Both the position numbers and the translations under genes were made by a program. Shown here in pieces: positions 51,045 through 61,144 of a stretch of DNA of 64,000 nucleotides. Each line of letters begins with the position of its first letter. The stretch's first letter is position 1. This DNA is from Paenibacillus sp. sptzw28. GTDB lineage: Bacteria > Bacillota > Bacilli > Paenibacillales > Paenibacillaceae. Below the pieces are notes generated by a model. That model saw only the letters and a list, made by a program, of their open reading frames with translations, was not told the origin of the DNA and did not search any database. Location of the stretch: NCBI RefSeq assembly GCF_019550795.1, contig NZ_CP080545.1:2189501-2253500 (forward strand), given 5' to 3'.

Positions 51045-52320
51045 TCAAGCCTTCTCCGCAACTTTAACAGCATCCGTTAATAGTGCATGAAATCGTTCCA
51101 CTTCCTCACGCACCCAAATCGTTCTCTCCCAGGAGTCGATTATAGCAAGCGTTTTTTTTGTGAGCTTCAATGCCTCAGCGTGGTTACCTTTGCGATGCAG
51201 CAATTGCGCCAAGCCATACTGATAATAGATAAGCTCGATCTGATTGGCTTTCGTTCTATTGTAAAGGATTTGGTCAAACGCCGATTCAGCCTTTTCATAC
51301 TCACCGCATTTGATATAAGATACTCCCAAGTTGAAGTAGGCTTCTATCGTCTTTTCGCCGCCATATGACTTACTGACCTCGTTTGCCTGTTCATAACAAA
51401 GCAGGGCATCGCTAAACTCACCGTTAAACAAATACAGATCGCCTCGAACGAGCAGTAAGCGGTGTTTAATCAGAGGCGTACAATATAGGTCGCGTGATTG
51501 CTCCAGAATCTCCGCGGCCTTCTCTCTCTGGAATGTTTTCAAGTAATATTTCGCTTTGAAAGTGAGTCCCAGAACTTTTAAACCCTGGACCTCCGGATCG
51601 TGCGGATCAAGGTTCTCCAGTACCCGGAGGCCGCCCTCGATACGATGCAGCCCTTCATCCAGTAATCCGATTTCGAGCAATGCCCAGCCAGCCGTATCGA
51701 TCAGAAATAAAGCGCTGAGCGTTTCTCTATTAAAGGACAAAGCGGCGCGGGCGGCTTTGAGCCCATATTCAATTCGCATGGGGAGGCTAACCCGGCTTAG
51801 GAAATGACTTAGCCGCAGCATCAACTGAATCAACAGCTCCGCATCCTCTTCGGCGCTTGCCCACTCCATCAGCTTGGTTATATTCGGCCATTCCCGTTTA
51901 ACTTCTTCAAGATCGCGCCCCAGGAGGCAATTCCAATAAGACGCCTCAGGCTTATTCCGCTTAAGATAGGTGTCCAAATAGTTAATGTAATATTGACTCC
52001 ACCTCTGACGGGCTTCAGATTCAAACGTTTTGTTCTCGGATAAATATTGCTCTCCATATGCCAATACGGTCCGATGAGCCCGATAATGCAAATGTCCTTC
52101 TACTCTTTCTGTCTCTATAAGAGCACAGCCCCGCAATTGTTCCGCAGCCAAGAAAAAGCGTCGGCCATCCAAGCCTGCCGCTGCCCCCCAGCTCTCCTCC
52201 GAGGCAGGCCTGCCAAAAAAGCAGAGCACCTGCCACAAATGTCTGGCATCCTCGCTGCAGCGTTCCCAAGTACGGCCGAACAGATACTCGAATAATGCCG
52301 ATAACGAATATCCGACATTA
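51045..52320 (-). pseudogene. Truncated STAND-type regulator, C-terminal winged-helix and TPR part
   Basis: The surviving part, about 420 aa, begins in the post-NB-ARC winged-helix region (G-Y-S-L-S-A-L-F-E, L-W-Q-V-L-C-F-F-G-R-P-A). It runs through many tetratricopeptide repeats (A-Y-F-N-L-G-V-S-Y-I-K-C-G-E-Y-E-K-A, L-A-Q-L-L-H-R-K-G-N-H-A-E-A) to its natural stop. The ATPase domain with its P-loop is missing. The apparent N terminus up to 52442 is only the antisense of a permease fragment. The gene was cut near 52320, at a perfect hairpin. Confidence 0.75.
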
Positions 52321-52335
52321 CCTATGTCGGATATT
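52307..52335. repeat. Perfect 12-bp hairpin at the junction of two truncated genes
   Basis: AATATCCGACAT, a 5-base loop, and its exact complement ATGTCGGATATT lie precisely where a minus-strand gene loses its N-terminal half and a plus-strand gene loses its own. Such a foldback fits a rearrangement breakpoint. Confidence 0.8.
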
Positions 52336-52365
52336 AGCTCTTTGATTGGAATATCAGAATCAACC

Positions 52366-52677
52366 CAAGTCGACGGAGCAACAGGACTGCAGGGTTTCTT
52401 TAAAGTAACGCTTCCCTTGGTCAGGCCGGGAGTCATTGCCACCGGACTGCTTTGTTTTGTCTTTGCTTGGAACGAGTTTCTGCTCGCCGTAACTCTGACC
52501 TACACCAATTCCGCGACAATGCCGGTGTTTATGGCTTCCTTTATGACTCAAGAAGGGCTGTTCTGGGGGAAAATGTCCGCAGTGGCGACTACCGCCGTGC
52601 TGCCGTCCGTCGTTCTGGGTTGGTTTACCCAGAAGCAATTAGTGCAGGGCTTAACGATGGGAGCGGTCAAGGGGTAA
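52366..52677 (+). pseudogene. C-terminal remnant of a sugar ABC permease (MalG-like)
   Basis: The frame starts within the EAA loop (Q-V-D-G-A-T-G-L-Q-G-F-F-K-V-T-L-P-L-V-R-P-G) and keeps the last two spans (C-F-V-F-A-W-N-E-F-L-L-A-V-T) and the usual end V-Q-G-L-T-M-G-A-V-K-G. The first four membrane spans are gone. ATG 52324 is accidental, lying in the hairpin arm. No ATPase or partner permease is nearby. Confidence 0.82.
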
Positions 52678-52762
52678 CGGATCAGTTTGCAGCAATTACA
52701 GTTGACTATACCACTGGTGTCATGCTTTATCATGTGATTATAACCCCTAAGGAGTTGATTGC

Positions 52763-53095
52763 ATGATCGTATTGACTTTCTGCTATAAACGAGAGATCCC
52801 ATTTGATGAGACCTATTATTTCAATTCGCATCTTCCCTTACTGTCCAGGAAAACCGTTCTTGAGAAGGGCGCTTCCAAGTACGAGGTGAAAAAGGTTTTG
52901 TCTACGGCAGACGGCTCTTCCGCTCCGAATTCCTTTATTTTCAATTTGTAATTTGAATCCAGGGAAGCTCTGGATATTTTTATCAGCGACCCAAGAATCA
53001 AGGCTTTACAGGATGATGTTTCTAACTATTACATTGGAGAGCAAGATATCTTTATTGAAGAAGTCATCGCATCTTTCACGGCTGCCAACCTTTGA
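52763..53095 (+). pseudogene. EthD-family protein gene with in-frame stop
   Basis: The frame reads M-I-V-L-T-F-C-Y-K-R at its start and Y-Y-F-N-S-H-L-P-L near residue 18, both typical of EthD/REDY small dimeric barrel proteins. At codon 63 (52949-52951) TAA interrupts the strand where Y or F is expected. The same frame continues F-E-S-R-E-A-L, D-D-V-S-N-Y-Y and ends at 53095, giving the full family length of about 110 codons. A single nonsense change seems to have killed it. Confidence 0.75.
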
Positions 53096-53239
53096 CCAGC
53101 TTATAACAATTTTAATTAAACATAAATTCATCAACCACAGCATCCTCAGGGTGATGTGGTTTTTTTTCGTTTTTTCGGAAGGAAAAGCGGATTAATGCAA
53201 GAATTAATGGGATACAGAGAGAAAGAGGAGGACGCGAAA

Positions 53240-55564
53240 TTGAATGATTTGAAGGTGTGGTTTGATAAGCCTGCCGCCCGTTGGGAGGAGGCCTTCCCGA
53301 TCGGAAACGGAACGTTGGGCGGGATGGTTTTTGGCAAGGGCGAAGTCGAGCGTATTCAGCTGAACGAGGACAGCTTATGGTACGGAGGCCCGATGAACAG
53401 GAACAACCCGGACGCCTTCAAGCATTTAAACGAAATCCGCAGGCTGGTGTTCGCCGGCCGAATTCAGGAAGCGGAGGAATTAGCGTCGAGGTCATTGATC
53501 GGAGTGCCGGACGGGCAGCGGCATTATGAACCGCTCGGCGACCTGTATTTGGATTTTGGTTCCGCTACGGAGGAAGCGAAGCGGTATCGCCGGGAATTAG
53601 ACCTTGATCAAGGCGTCGCACGTGTACAATATAACGTCGACGATGTTTCCCATGAACGGGAATATTTCTCGAGTTTTCCGGATCAAGTGATGGCAATCCG
53701 TCTAACCGCCGACAAGCCGGGAAGTATTACGTTCTCCATGCTTTTTGGCCGTGGGGCTGTATTGGAGCCTACGCCTTGGTCGGATATTTTAAAGCATCCG
53801 GTAGGGTTTCACGCTAATTTGGACCGGATCGGGACGAATGAGGCCGGCGACCTCATTATTCGCGGCCGAAGCGGCGGCGAGGAAGGCATTCGTTTCTGCT
53901 GTGCGGTGAGAGTGCTGACGGAGGGAGGCAGGCGTACTAGTACCGGCCGGCAGCTTCAAGTTGAGCAGGCGGATGCAGTGACCATTCTTTTCTCCGCATG
54001 CACGGACTTCAGGATTTCGAAAGAGCATATGGAATCCGAGTGCGTTCGACGGCTTGATAAGGCTGCTTCTCAATCTTACGAGTCGCTTCGCGCGAAGCAC
54101 GTTGAAGATTACCGGTCCTTATTCGGCCGTGTCAGCTTAATGCTTCAAGGCTGCGAGACCGAAGCGGCGCTCGCGGATATCCCGATCGACAGACGGTTGG
54201 AACGAGTCCGGGAAGGAAACGAGGATGCCGGGCTTGCCCGCTTATACTTCCAATTCGGCCGGTATCTGCTCATCTCGAGCAGTCGCCTTGGATCGCTGCC
54301 GGCCAATCTTCAGGGTATCTGGAATCAGGACATGCTGCCGATTTGGGACAGCAAATATACGATCAATATTAATACGCAAATGAATTACTGGCCGGCCGAA
54401 ATGTGCAATTTGGCGGAATGTCACCGCCCCTTGTTCGATATGACCGAAAGGCTGCGGGTCCGCGGGCGGGAAACGGCAGCTGTGATGTACGGGTGCCGCG
54501 GTTTCGTGGCTCATCATAATACGGATATATGGGCGGATACGGCTCCGCAGGACGTTTGCATAACGTCCACCTTCTGGACGATGGGGGCCGCCTGGCTTTG
54601 CCTGCATTTGTGGGATCATTATGAGTTCGGAAGAGACGAAGCGTTTCTCCGCGGGGTTTATGGAACAATGAAGGAAGCGGCGCAATTCGTACTGGATTAT
54701 CTGGTGGAAGACCCGCAGGGACAGCTCGTCACTTGTCCGTCCTCCTCGCCGGAAAACAGATACTTCCTTCCGAACGGGGAAACGGGAGCGTTGTGCTTCG
54801 GCCCTTCCATGGACAGCCAGATCATTCGGGAGCTGTTCCAGAACTGTGTGAAGAGTGCGGATATCCTGCAAACGGACAGCGAATTCGCCGAGACGTTGAA
54901 GAAGACGCTTGAGCGTATTCCACAGCCCGCAGTCGGCAAACACGGTCAAATTCAGGAATGGAGCGTCGACTACGAGGAGCTTGAACCGGGTCATCGGCAC
55001 ATCTCGCATCTGTTCGCGCTCCATCCCGGCTCGCAGATTGACGTCTCCCGTTCCCCGGAGCTTGCCGCGGCCGCCAAACGAACGCTTGAACGCAGGCTTA
55101 TGCACGGCGGCGGCCACACCGGCTGGAGCCGGGCGTGGATTATTAACATGTGGGCGAGATTGGAAGAATCGGAGCTTGCTTACGATAACGTAATGGAGCT
55201 GCTTCGAACTTCTACTTTACCTAATTTGTTCTGCAATCATCCCCCATTTCAAATCGACGGTAATTTTGGCGGGACTGCAGGCATCGCAGAAATGCTCCTG
55301 CAAAGTCATGCCGGCGAAATAAATCTGCTTCCGGCTCTGCCTGCGGCATGGAAGCAAGGAAGCGTTCGGGGGTTGCGGGCACGCGGCGGGTTTGAAGTCG
55401 ACATCGAGTGGATAGACGGATGTCTTGCGAATGCATCCATAAGTGCAAAACAAGAAGGGAGCTTTACGGTCAGGTACCGTGAAAAATCTGTCAGCTTGGT
55501 GTTTGACAAACAAAGGCCCTTTTATAAAATTGACGGAAAAACGTTCACAAAGCACCTTGAGTGA
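53240..55564 (+). CDS. Glycoside hydrolase family 95 (alpha-L-fucosidase-like)
   Basis: This protein of about 774 aa has an N-terminal beta domain with [16 protein letters not shown] and [10 protein letters not shown]. The (alpha/alpha)6 barrel carries [19 protein letters not shown] and Q-E-W-S-V-D-Y, with H-R-H-I-S-H-L and G-H-T-G-W-S-R-A-W. All are GH95 hallmarks, including the inverting acid and Asn/Asp base region. No signal peptide. The frame extends to ATG 53195 and beyond, but AGAGGAGG lies eight bases before TTG 53240, which gives the usual family N terminus. Alpha-1,2-fucosidase or alpha-L-galactosidase activity is possible. Confidence 0.88.
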   Translation: MNDLKVWFDKPAARWEEAFPIGNGTLGGMVFGKGEVERIQLNEDSLWYGGPMNRNNPDAFKHLNEIRRLVFAGRIQEAEELASRSLIGVPDGQRHYEPLGDLYLDFGSATEEAKRYRRELDLDQGVARVQYNVDDVSHEREYFSSFPDQVMAIRLTADKPGSITFSMLFGRGAVLEPTPWSDILKHPVGFHANLDRIGTNEAGDLIIRGRSGGEEGIRFCCAVRVLTEGGRRTSTGRQLQVEQADAVTILFSACTDFRISKEHMESECVRRLDKAASQSYESLRAKHVEDYRSLFGRVSLMLQGCETEAALADIPIDRRLERVREGNEDAGLARLYFQFGRYLLISSSRLGSLPANLQGIWNQDMLPIWDSKYTININTQMNYWPAEMCNLAECHRPLFDMTERLRVRGRETAAVMYGCRGFVAHHNTDIWADTAPQDVCITSTFWTMGAAWLCLHLWDHYEFGRDEAFLRGVYGTMKEAAQFVLDYLVEDPQGQLVTCPSSSPENRYFLPNGETGALCFGPSMDSQIIRELFQNCVKSADILQTDSEFAETLKKTLERIPQPAVGKHGQIQEWSVDYEELEPGHRHISHLFALHPGSQIDVSRSPELAAAAKRTLERRLMHGGGHTGWSRAWIINMWARLEESELAYDNVMELLRTSTLPNLFCNHPPFQIDGNFGGTAGIAEMLLQSHAGEINLLPALPAAWKQGSVRGLRARGGFEVDIEWIDGCLANASISAKQEGSFTVRYREKSVSLVFDKQRPFYKIDGKTFTKHLE

Positions 55565-55713
55565 CCGTCAGTGCAAACTGATTGTGTCCTTTTTTCCCCT
55601 TATATGATCATCTTCTGCAGCGCAATGCTATACAGGTTCTCCCAAGGTCTTCTTATGAAGGCCTTTTTTTTGTATGATGAATATAAGAGGACAAATAGCG
55701 AGCAGGTGAATGG

Positions 55714-57498
55714 ATGATTAATTTATTGCCATTAATGCTGGAGCGGGTCGGTATTCTCCTGATTGTCGTTTTTCTGCTCTCGAGAATGCGGTCCTTCCGT
55801 CAAATTATTCATAATGAGCATGGCCTGAAAGAAAAAATGCTGATGATCGCCATATTCGGAGCCTTCGGCATCATCAGCAACTATACGGGGATCGAAATCC
55901 GCAATGGTTTGATTTTACCGCAGGTGTGGCAGACAGATGTCAGCTATGAGAGCGCTCTTGCCAATACGAGAGTGCTGGGGGTTGCACTCGGCGGTCTGCT
56001 GGGGGGGCCACTGGTCGGGTTTGGCGTCGGTATGATAGCCGGCCTGCACCGGCTGACACTGGGCGGATTTACGGCTGTCGCTTGCTGCATCTCCACGATA
56101 TTGGCCGGAATTGCAACCGGTATCATTGGTGTGTACCTGCGTAAGAGCGGTAAAAACACGCCTATGCGGGCGGTAGCGATCGGTATTCTGATGGAATGCA
56201 TTCAGATGCTGGTCATCGTTATCTTCGCCAAACCGTATGATGCTGCTCTGGATCTGGTCCGGATTATCGGCATTCCGATGGTTCTTATCAACGGCTTCGG
56301 TACGCTGCTCTTTATGTTAATCGTTCAATCCATTCTCCAGGAGGAGGAGCGCACACGTGCGCTGCAGACCCACAAAGCGCTGTATATTGCAGATCAGACG
56401 CTGCCTTTTTTCCGGCAAGGACTGAATGCGCATTCATGCCGGGAAGCGGCGGCGGTTATTCTGAAATGGACGAATGCGGCCGCCATCGCCATTACGAATC
56501 AGAGCCAGGTATTGGCGCACGTCGGAGCAGGCTCCGACCATCACATTCCGCTGCAAAGCCTATCAACCCAATTAACGAAAAATGTTCTCGAGCAAGGACG
56601 AATCCTGAAGGCGAGATCGCGGGAGAAGATTCAATGCTTTGAGCCAAACTGCCCTTTGCAGGCTGCGATTGTGCTTCCGCTTAAGGTTCACCATAAGACG
56701 GTCGGGACATTAAAGCTGTATTTTTCCAACCCGGCTCAGATGGATAGGGTGGAACAGGAGCTGGCTGAAGGTCTGAGCAAGCTGTTTTCCACTCAGCTGG
56801 AACTAGCGGATGCCGAGCTTCAGGGCAGGCTGCTCAAGGATGCCGAGATAAAAGCGCTGCAGGCACAGATTCATCCCCATTTCCTGTTTAACGCCATTAA
56901 CACCATATCTGCGCTATGCCGTACCGATTCGGAGAAAGCAAGAAAACTGCTGCTGCAATTAAGCGTATTTTTTCGCAGCAACCTGCAAGGGGCGCGTCAA
57001 ATGCTCATTCCGCTTCATAAGGAGCTCGAGCATGTAGGTGCCTATTTATCTTTGGAAAAGGCGCGTTTTCCGGATAAATATACGGTGTGCCTCGACATTG
57101 ATCCATCGCTCGAGGATGTGCTAATTCCACCGTTTACCCTGCAGCCATTAGTGGAGAATGCCGTTCGTCACGCCTTTTCCAAATCCAAAGGAAGAGAAAA
57201 GGGACAAGTCACGGTCCGGGCTTACCAAGAGGGTGATCAAATGATTCTGGTCACGGAGGATAACGGAAGAGGGATACCTGCGGAACAGCTTGGCTGGCTT
57301 GGCAAACAAACCGTCAAATCGGCGGAGGGAACGGGGACGGCCTTGTTCAATATCCGCACGCGGATAGAAGAAATCTACGGGGGCGAAGCGGCCTTTCATA
57401 TCGAAAGCAAATGGAACGCAGGCACCAGGATCGCAATTGTCGTACCTTTACATTATGTCATGGGAGGAATTCAGCATGCTGAGGGCTTTGATCGTTGA
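55714..57498 (+). CDS. LytS-type sensor histidine kinase
   Basis: This 594-aa protein has an N-terminal 5TMR-LYT membrane domain (about 1-205, with G-I-E-I-R-N-G and G-F-T-A-V-A-C-C), a GAF-like domain (about 230-365) and a HisKA-type LytS domain with H-P-H-F-L-F-N (phosphoacceptor His389). The ATPase domain has N-A-V-R-H-A and G-R-G-I-P. The next gene, its response regulator, overlaps it by 23 bases. Relatives sense pyruvate or membrane state. Confidence 0.93.
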   Translation: MINLLPLMLERVGILLIVVFLLSRMRSFRQIIHNEHGLKEKMLMIAIFGAFGIISNYTGIEIRNGLILPQVWQTDVSYESALANTRVLGVALGGLLGGPLVGFGVGMIAGLHRLTLGGFTAVACCISTILAGIATGIIGVYLRKSGKNTPMRAVAIGILMECIQMLVIVIFAKPYDAALDLVRIIGIPMVLINGFGTLLFMLIVQSILQEEERTRALQTHKALYIADQTLPFFRQGLNAHSCREAAAVILKWTNAAAIAITNQSQVLAHVGAGSDHHIPLQSLSTQLTKNVLEQGRILKARSREKIQCFEPNCPLQAAIVLPLKVHHKTVGTLKLYFSNPAQMDRVEQELAEGLSKLFSTQLELADAELQGRLLKDAEIKALQAQIHPHFLFNAINTISALCRTDSEKARKLLLQLSVFFRSNLQGARQMLIPLHKELEHVGAYLSLEKARFPDKYTVCLDIDPSLEDVLIPPFTLQPLVENAVRHAFSKSKGREKGQVTVRAYQEGDQMILVTEDNGRGIPAEQLGWLGKQTVKSAEGTGTALFNIRTRIEEIYGGEAAFHIESKWNAGTRIAIVVPLHYVMGGIQHAEGFDR

Positions 57499-58222
57499 TG
57501 ATGAACCGCTCGCCAGAGATGAATTGACGTACATTCTTCGCCGGACGAAGCGGGTGGATGTGGCGGGGGAAGCCGAAAATATGGAGGATGCCTATGCGCA
57601 GATTGGGCAGCTGATGCCTGATGTGGTGTTTCTGGATATTCAGCTTGCCGAAGGCAGCGGCCTGGATTTGGCGAAGCAGCTGCTAAGCTTTGACCGCAGA
57701 CCCGAAATTGTATTCGCGACAGCATATGACGAATATGCCTTGAAGGCTTTCGAGTTGGAGGCAGTTGACTACATCCTCAAGCCTTTCGATGAGTACCGCA
57801 TTCAGCAAACGGTGGAGAAGCTGTGCAAGCTGAATGGTCTGCGTGACGGAAGTCAACCTTTAAAAGCGCTTCAGAAGTTCGTGCCGCGCGAGCAGACCGA
57901 TAAACTGGCAATAACCGCCCAAGACCGTATTTTATTAGTGAATATTTGCAGAATATTGTACATCAGCTCAGTTGAAGGGAAGACGGTCATTGTAACGGAA
58001 GATGCGCAGTATACAGTTAGCGATTCGCTTGTTACCTTCGAGCAGAAGCTGCATAACAGTCCGATTGTTCGCGTTCATCGCGCATTTCTCGTCAACCTCG
58101 ACGGAATTGTTGAAATACAGCCATGGTTCCATTCTACGTATAATCTGATTATGAAGGACGGGTCAAAGGTGCCTGTCAGCCGGACGCACATGAAGGAGCT
58201 CAAGCAGCTTATCGGATTTTAA
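57476..58222 (+). CDS. LytTR-type response regulator
   Basis: This 248-aa protein has a receiver domain (I-V-D-D-E-P-L-A-R at the N terminus, phospho-Asp54 in F-L-D-I-Q, Lys in Y-I-L-K-P-F) and a C-terminal LytTR DNA-binding domain (I-V-R-V-H-R-A-F-L-V-N-L, V-P-V-S-R-T-H-M-K-E-L). GGGAGG precedes ATG 57476, which overlaps the kinase gene. It most likely activates the transporter gene that follows 144 bases on. Confidence 0.93.
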   Translation: MLRALIVDDEPLARDELTYILRRTKRVDVAGEAENMEDAYAQIGQLMPDVVFLDIQLAEGSGLDLAKQLLSFDRRPEIVFATAYDEYALKAFELEAVDYILKPFDEYRIQQTVEKLCKLNGLRDGSQPLKALQKFVPREQTDKLAITAQDRILLVNICRILYISSVEGKTVIVTEDAQYTVSDSLVTFEQKLHNSPIVRVHRAFLVNLDGIVEIQPWFHSTYNLIMKDGSKVPVSRTHMKELKQLIGF

Positions 58223-58233
58223 TTTTAGATCGG

Positions 58234-58247
58234 TGTAACCGCTTGCA
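58234..58247 (+). promoter_or_regulatory. cre site upstream of the CstA-type gene
   Basis: TGTAACCGCTTGCA fits the cre consensus TGNAANCGNWNNCW at every position. It lies 120 bases before the transporter start, so CcpA control is likely on top of the two-component system. Confidence 0.6.
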
Positions 58248-58366
58248 GCTCGGGCCGCGATTATTGCCGTTCACTCTTAAACCTTTGCGTTCTGTCCTGA
58301 AAACCTAATAAACGGCCTTTCATTATGTATGATGGATTTAATTAAATCCTTTGGGAGGTCATACGA

Positions 58367-60160
58367 ATGAATGCGGTTACAATAGTGATAGGATCGATCT
58401 GTATTCTCATGATTGCATATCGGTTATACGGCACATTTATAGCGGCCAAAGTACTGAAGCTCAGCGATGCGAGCCCAACTCCGGCCCACACGTTAAACGA
58501 CGGGAAGGATTATGTTCCGACCAATAAATGGGTCACCTTCGGACACCACTTTGCCGCCATTGCGGCCGCCGGTCCGCTTGTCGGCCCGATACTCGCTGCG
58601 CAGTTCGGCTATCTGCCCGGCTTGCTCTGGCTCTTGATCGGGGCGGTTATTGGAGGAGCGGTTCACGATGCAGTTGTCCTGTTCGCCTCCATGCGCAAGA
58701 ATGGCAAGTCGTTGTCTGAGGTAGCGAAGGACGAGCTTGGTCCCGTTGCGGGTTTCTGTACCGGTCTCGCGATGCTGTTCATCATCACGATTACGATGGC
58801 GGGATTATCGATGGTCGTGCTGCATGCGCTGGAGAACAACCCCTGGGGAACGTTCGCCGTCGGAATTACGATCCCGATTGCGATGGGTGTAGGCCTATTT
58901 TATAAGAAAACAGGTAACCTGAAATTAGCTTCGACGATCGGCTTTATTCTTCTCATGGTCGGCGTTTTTGCCGGCCCTTCCATTCAACATACCGTTATTG
59001 GAGAGTGGCTAACCTTTGATACGAAGACATTAGCCGTAATTTTGCCTGCGTACGCTTTTTTTGCGGCGGCGCTTCCCGTCTGGCTGCTGCTCGCTCCGCG
59101 CGACTATTTGAGCAGCTTTATGAAGATCGGCGTATTCATCGCTCTGATTATAGGCGTGTTTGTTATTAATCCCGGCATTCCATTCCCTGCCGTGACGCAG
59201 TTCGTTAATGGCGGCGGGCCGATTATTGCGGGTCCAGTCTGGCCTTTTATTTCGATTACGATCGCCTGCGGCGCGATCTCCGGCTTTCACGCTTTTGTCG
59301 GGTCGGGGACAACGCCGAAAATGATGAACCGCTGGACCGATATTAAAGTGGTCGGCTTCGGTGCCATGCTGGTCGAATGCGTCGTCGGCATTATGGCTTT
59401 AATAGCGGCTACCTCGCTTCAGCCTGCAGATTATTTTGCCATCAACTCCACACCCGCTGTATTTCAAACGTTAGGTATGAATGTCGTCAATTTGCCGCAT
59501 CTCAGCCAAGAAATCGGCCTGAGTCTGGAAGGCCGTACAGGCGGAGCGGTCACACTTGCGGTCGGAATGACGTATATCTTTACGAAAATCCCTTGGTTCA
59601 GCCATCTGGCACCATATTTCTTCCAATTCGTCATTATGTTCGAAGCCGTTTTCATTTTAACAGCAATTGATGCGGGAACCCGCGTCGCCCGTTATCTCAT
59701 CCAGGATTTCTTCGGTGAAGTTTACAAGCCGTTGAAACGGGTGGACTGGGTCCCGGGCAATATTTTTGCCAGCGCGCTTGCGTGTCTGATGTGGGGCTAT
59801 CTGCTTTTTTCCGGCGATATCGGCTCGGTATGGGCTTTGTTCGGTGTTTCCAATCAACTGATGGCCTCGATAGGATTGATCATTGGTGCAACCGTAATCC
59901 TGAATATCGCCGATAAGCGCCGTTATATGCTGACCTGTCTCATACCGCTTGCCTACCTGTTTGTCACGGTTAATTATGCAGGTTACTGGATGGTGAAGAA
60001 CGTCTATCTCAATCCGTCGGCGGCCGGTTTCAGCATCCTTAATGCCGTCTTATCTATAGTGATGCTTGTGTTAGGCATTATCATTCTCGTCATGGCTGTC
60101 AAAAAGTGGATCCAATTGTTGAACGCCCCGCGACTTCAGCTGGAAGCTCTGTCGGCTTAG
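58367..60160 (+). CDS. CstA/BtsT-type carbon-starvation transporter
   Basis: This 597-aa protein with about 15-16 membrane spans has the N-terminal T-P-A-H-T-L-N-D-G-K-D-Y-V-P-T and H-H-F-A-A-I-A-A-A-G-P-L-V-G-P motifs of the CstA family, and G-S-G-T-T-P-K in the middle. E. coli members import pyruvate (BtsT, CstA) or peptides. In E. coli btsT is controlled by the LytS/LytTR-type pair BtsS/BtsR; the same two-component type lies directly upstream here, so pyruvate uptake is the best guess. GGGAGG precedes the ATG. Confidence 0.92.
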   Translation: MNAVTIVIGSICILMIAYRLYGTFIAAKVLKLSDASPTPAHTLNDGKDYVPTNKWVTFGHHFAAIAAAGPLVGPILAAQFGYLPGLLWLLIGAVIGGAVHDAVVLFASMRKNGKSLSEVAKDELGPVAGFCTGLAMLFIITITMAGLSMVVLHALENNPWGTFAVGITIPIAMGVGLFYKKTGNLKLASTIGFILLMVGVFAGPSIQHTVIGEWLTFDTKTLAVILPAYAFFAAALPVWLLLAPRDYLSSFMKIGVFIALIIGVFVINPGIPFPAVTQFVNGGGPIIAGPVWPFISITIACGAISGFHAFVGSGTTPKMMNRWTDIKVVGFGAMLVECVVGIMALIAATSLQPADYFAINSTPAVFQTLGMNVVNLPHLSQEIGLSLEGRTGGAVTLAVGMTYIFTKIPWFSHLAPYFFQFVIMFEAVFILTAIDAGTRVARYLIQDFFGEVYKPLKRVDWVPGNIFASALACLMWGYLLFSGDIGSVWALFGVSNQLMASIGLIIGATVILNIADKRRYMLTCLIPLAYLFVTVNYAGYWMVKNVYLNPSAAGFSILNAVLSIVMLVLGIIILVMAVKKWIQLLNAPRLQLEALSA

Positions 60161-60176
60161 ACTCATATCCAACGAT

Positions 60177-60204
60177 AAGGTCCGGTTATCCGGGCCTTTT
60201 TTTT
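60177..60204 (+). terminator. Rho-independent terminator after the CstA-type gene
   Basis: AAGGTCCGG / CCGGGCCTT with a TTAT loop and eight T, 16 bases past the stop. Confidence 0.92.
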
Positions 60205-60537
60205 AATATCTTAACGGCAGCCTCGCTGCGCTAACCATTTTTTAATAACTGGACGCGCTACCTTTGCGAGCTTAGACAACAGCTTTAAGCTGAACCCCTG
60301 TTGCTCGTGAACCGACCGGATGACCTCATACACTTGCCTTGCCTATGCCCGCTTAAGCTCGCCCCCTTTGCAATTCCTGTAACTTTTTTTAAGAAAACAA
60401 CCTCTGCCCGAAGCCGCTCATTTCATACTCAAGCTTCTTCGGGGCAGCATAGTGTAATGATATTGGTTTTACCAAAGTTCTCCTGTGTCAAATATTTTAT
60501 GCTTCATTTATATTTGAAGAGAACAGGGGGCTAATAT
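60205..60537. other. Intergenic stretch, no gene recognised
   Basis: These 333 bases have no supported gene. The left part is mixed composition; from about 60380 on the sequence becomes A+T-rich and carries the promoter area of the gene at 60538. This is where base composition changes for the rest of the window. Confidence 0.5.
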
Positions 60538-61098
60538 TTGATTAACAAATTAAAATTTATGTTAACACCACTCATTGGAAATTGCGCTTTGATTTTCGTG
60601 TTATATTATCTTCTCAACCGTTTCGTCTTTGGAGGATTAACGGGTTTCTGGGGAAATGGTCCATTTATTACTGAAGCTATTTACTTCGGACCATTAACAG
60701 TAATAGCAATCATTATGATTATAGTTTTCAACTGGGCATGTTATATCGGTTTTCAAAAAGCGCGGGGCAATCTAAAAAAAATTTATTCAAATAATAAATT
60801 GCTTTTACTATTATTGGCGTCTATACTGGCAATTTACCTAGTATTGAATGCGAATTTGATTAGGGGGTATATTGTTCAACCCTATTCCAGGAGTGAGCTT
60901 GCACAGGTTACTTGGAATGATTGGGAAAAGATGAGTTCAGTTGATAAACTACGAGTAGGTCAATCCTATTATTGGGAGTATAAGGGTCGACAAGATGGAT
61001 TATATAAGGCGTCTGATTATGTAACTCTTATTGAATCATTGCTCAATAATTATGACAGCATAGATCATGCAGTTTTTTACCATTTTTGTGAATGTTGA
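60538..61098 (+). CDS. Membrane protein of unknown function
   Basis: This 186-aa protein has three membrane spans (about residues 9-30, 45-72 and 86-107) and a soluble C-terminal part with W-N-D-W-E-K-M and Y-Y-W-E-Y-K-G-R. The start is TTG behind GGGGGCTAATAT. It is clearly more A+T-rich than the genes to the left. No family recognised. Confidence 0.65.
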   Translation: MINKLKFMLTPLIGNCALIFVLYYLLNRFVFGGLTGFWGNGPFITEAIYFGPLTVIAIIMIIVFNWACYIGFQKARGNLKKIYSNNKLLLLLLASILAIYLVLNANLIRGYIVQPYSRSELAQVTWNDWEKMSSVDKLRVGQSYYWEYKGRQDGLYKASDYVTLIESLLNNYDSIDHAVFYHFCEC

Positions 61099-61144
61099 GC
61101 TATGAAGAACTATTAGCTGGTTGGAGAAATATGAAAGGAGTTGA

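Noticed and set aside
52321..52442. N-terminal 40 residues of the TPR regulator frame
   Set aside because: They are the antisense of conserved permease sequence, so the frame is open there only by chance.
54242..55117. 291-codon minus-strand open frame
   Set aside because: Antisense of the GH95 catalytic domain.
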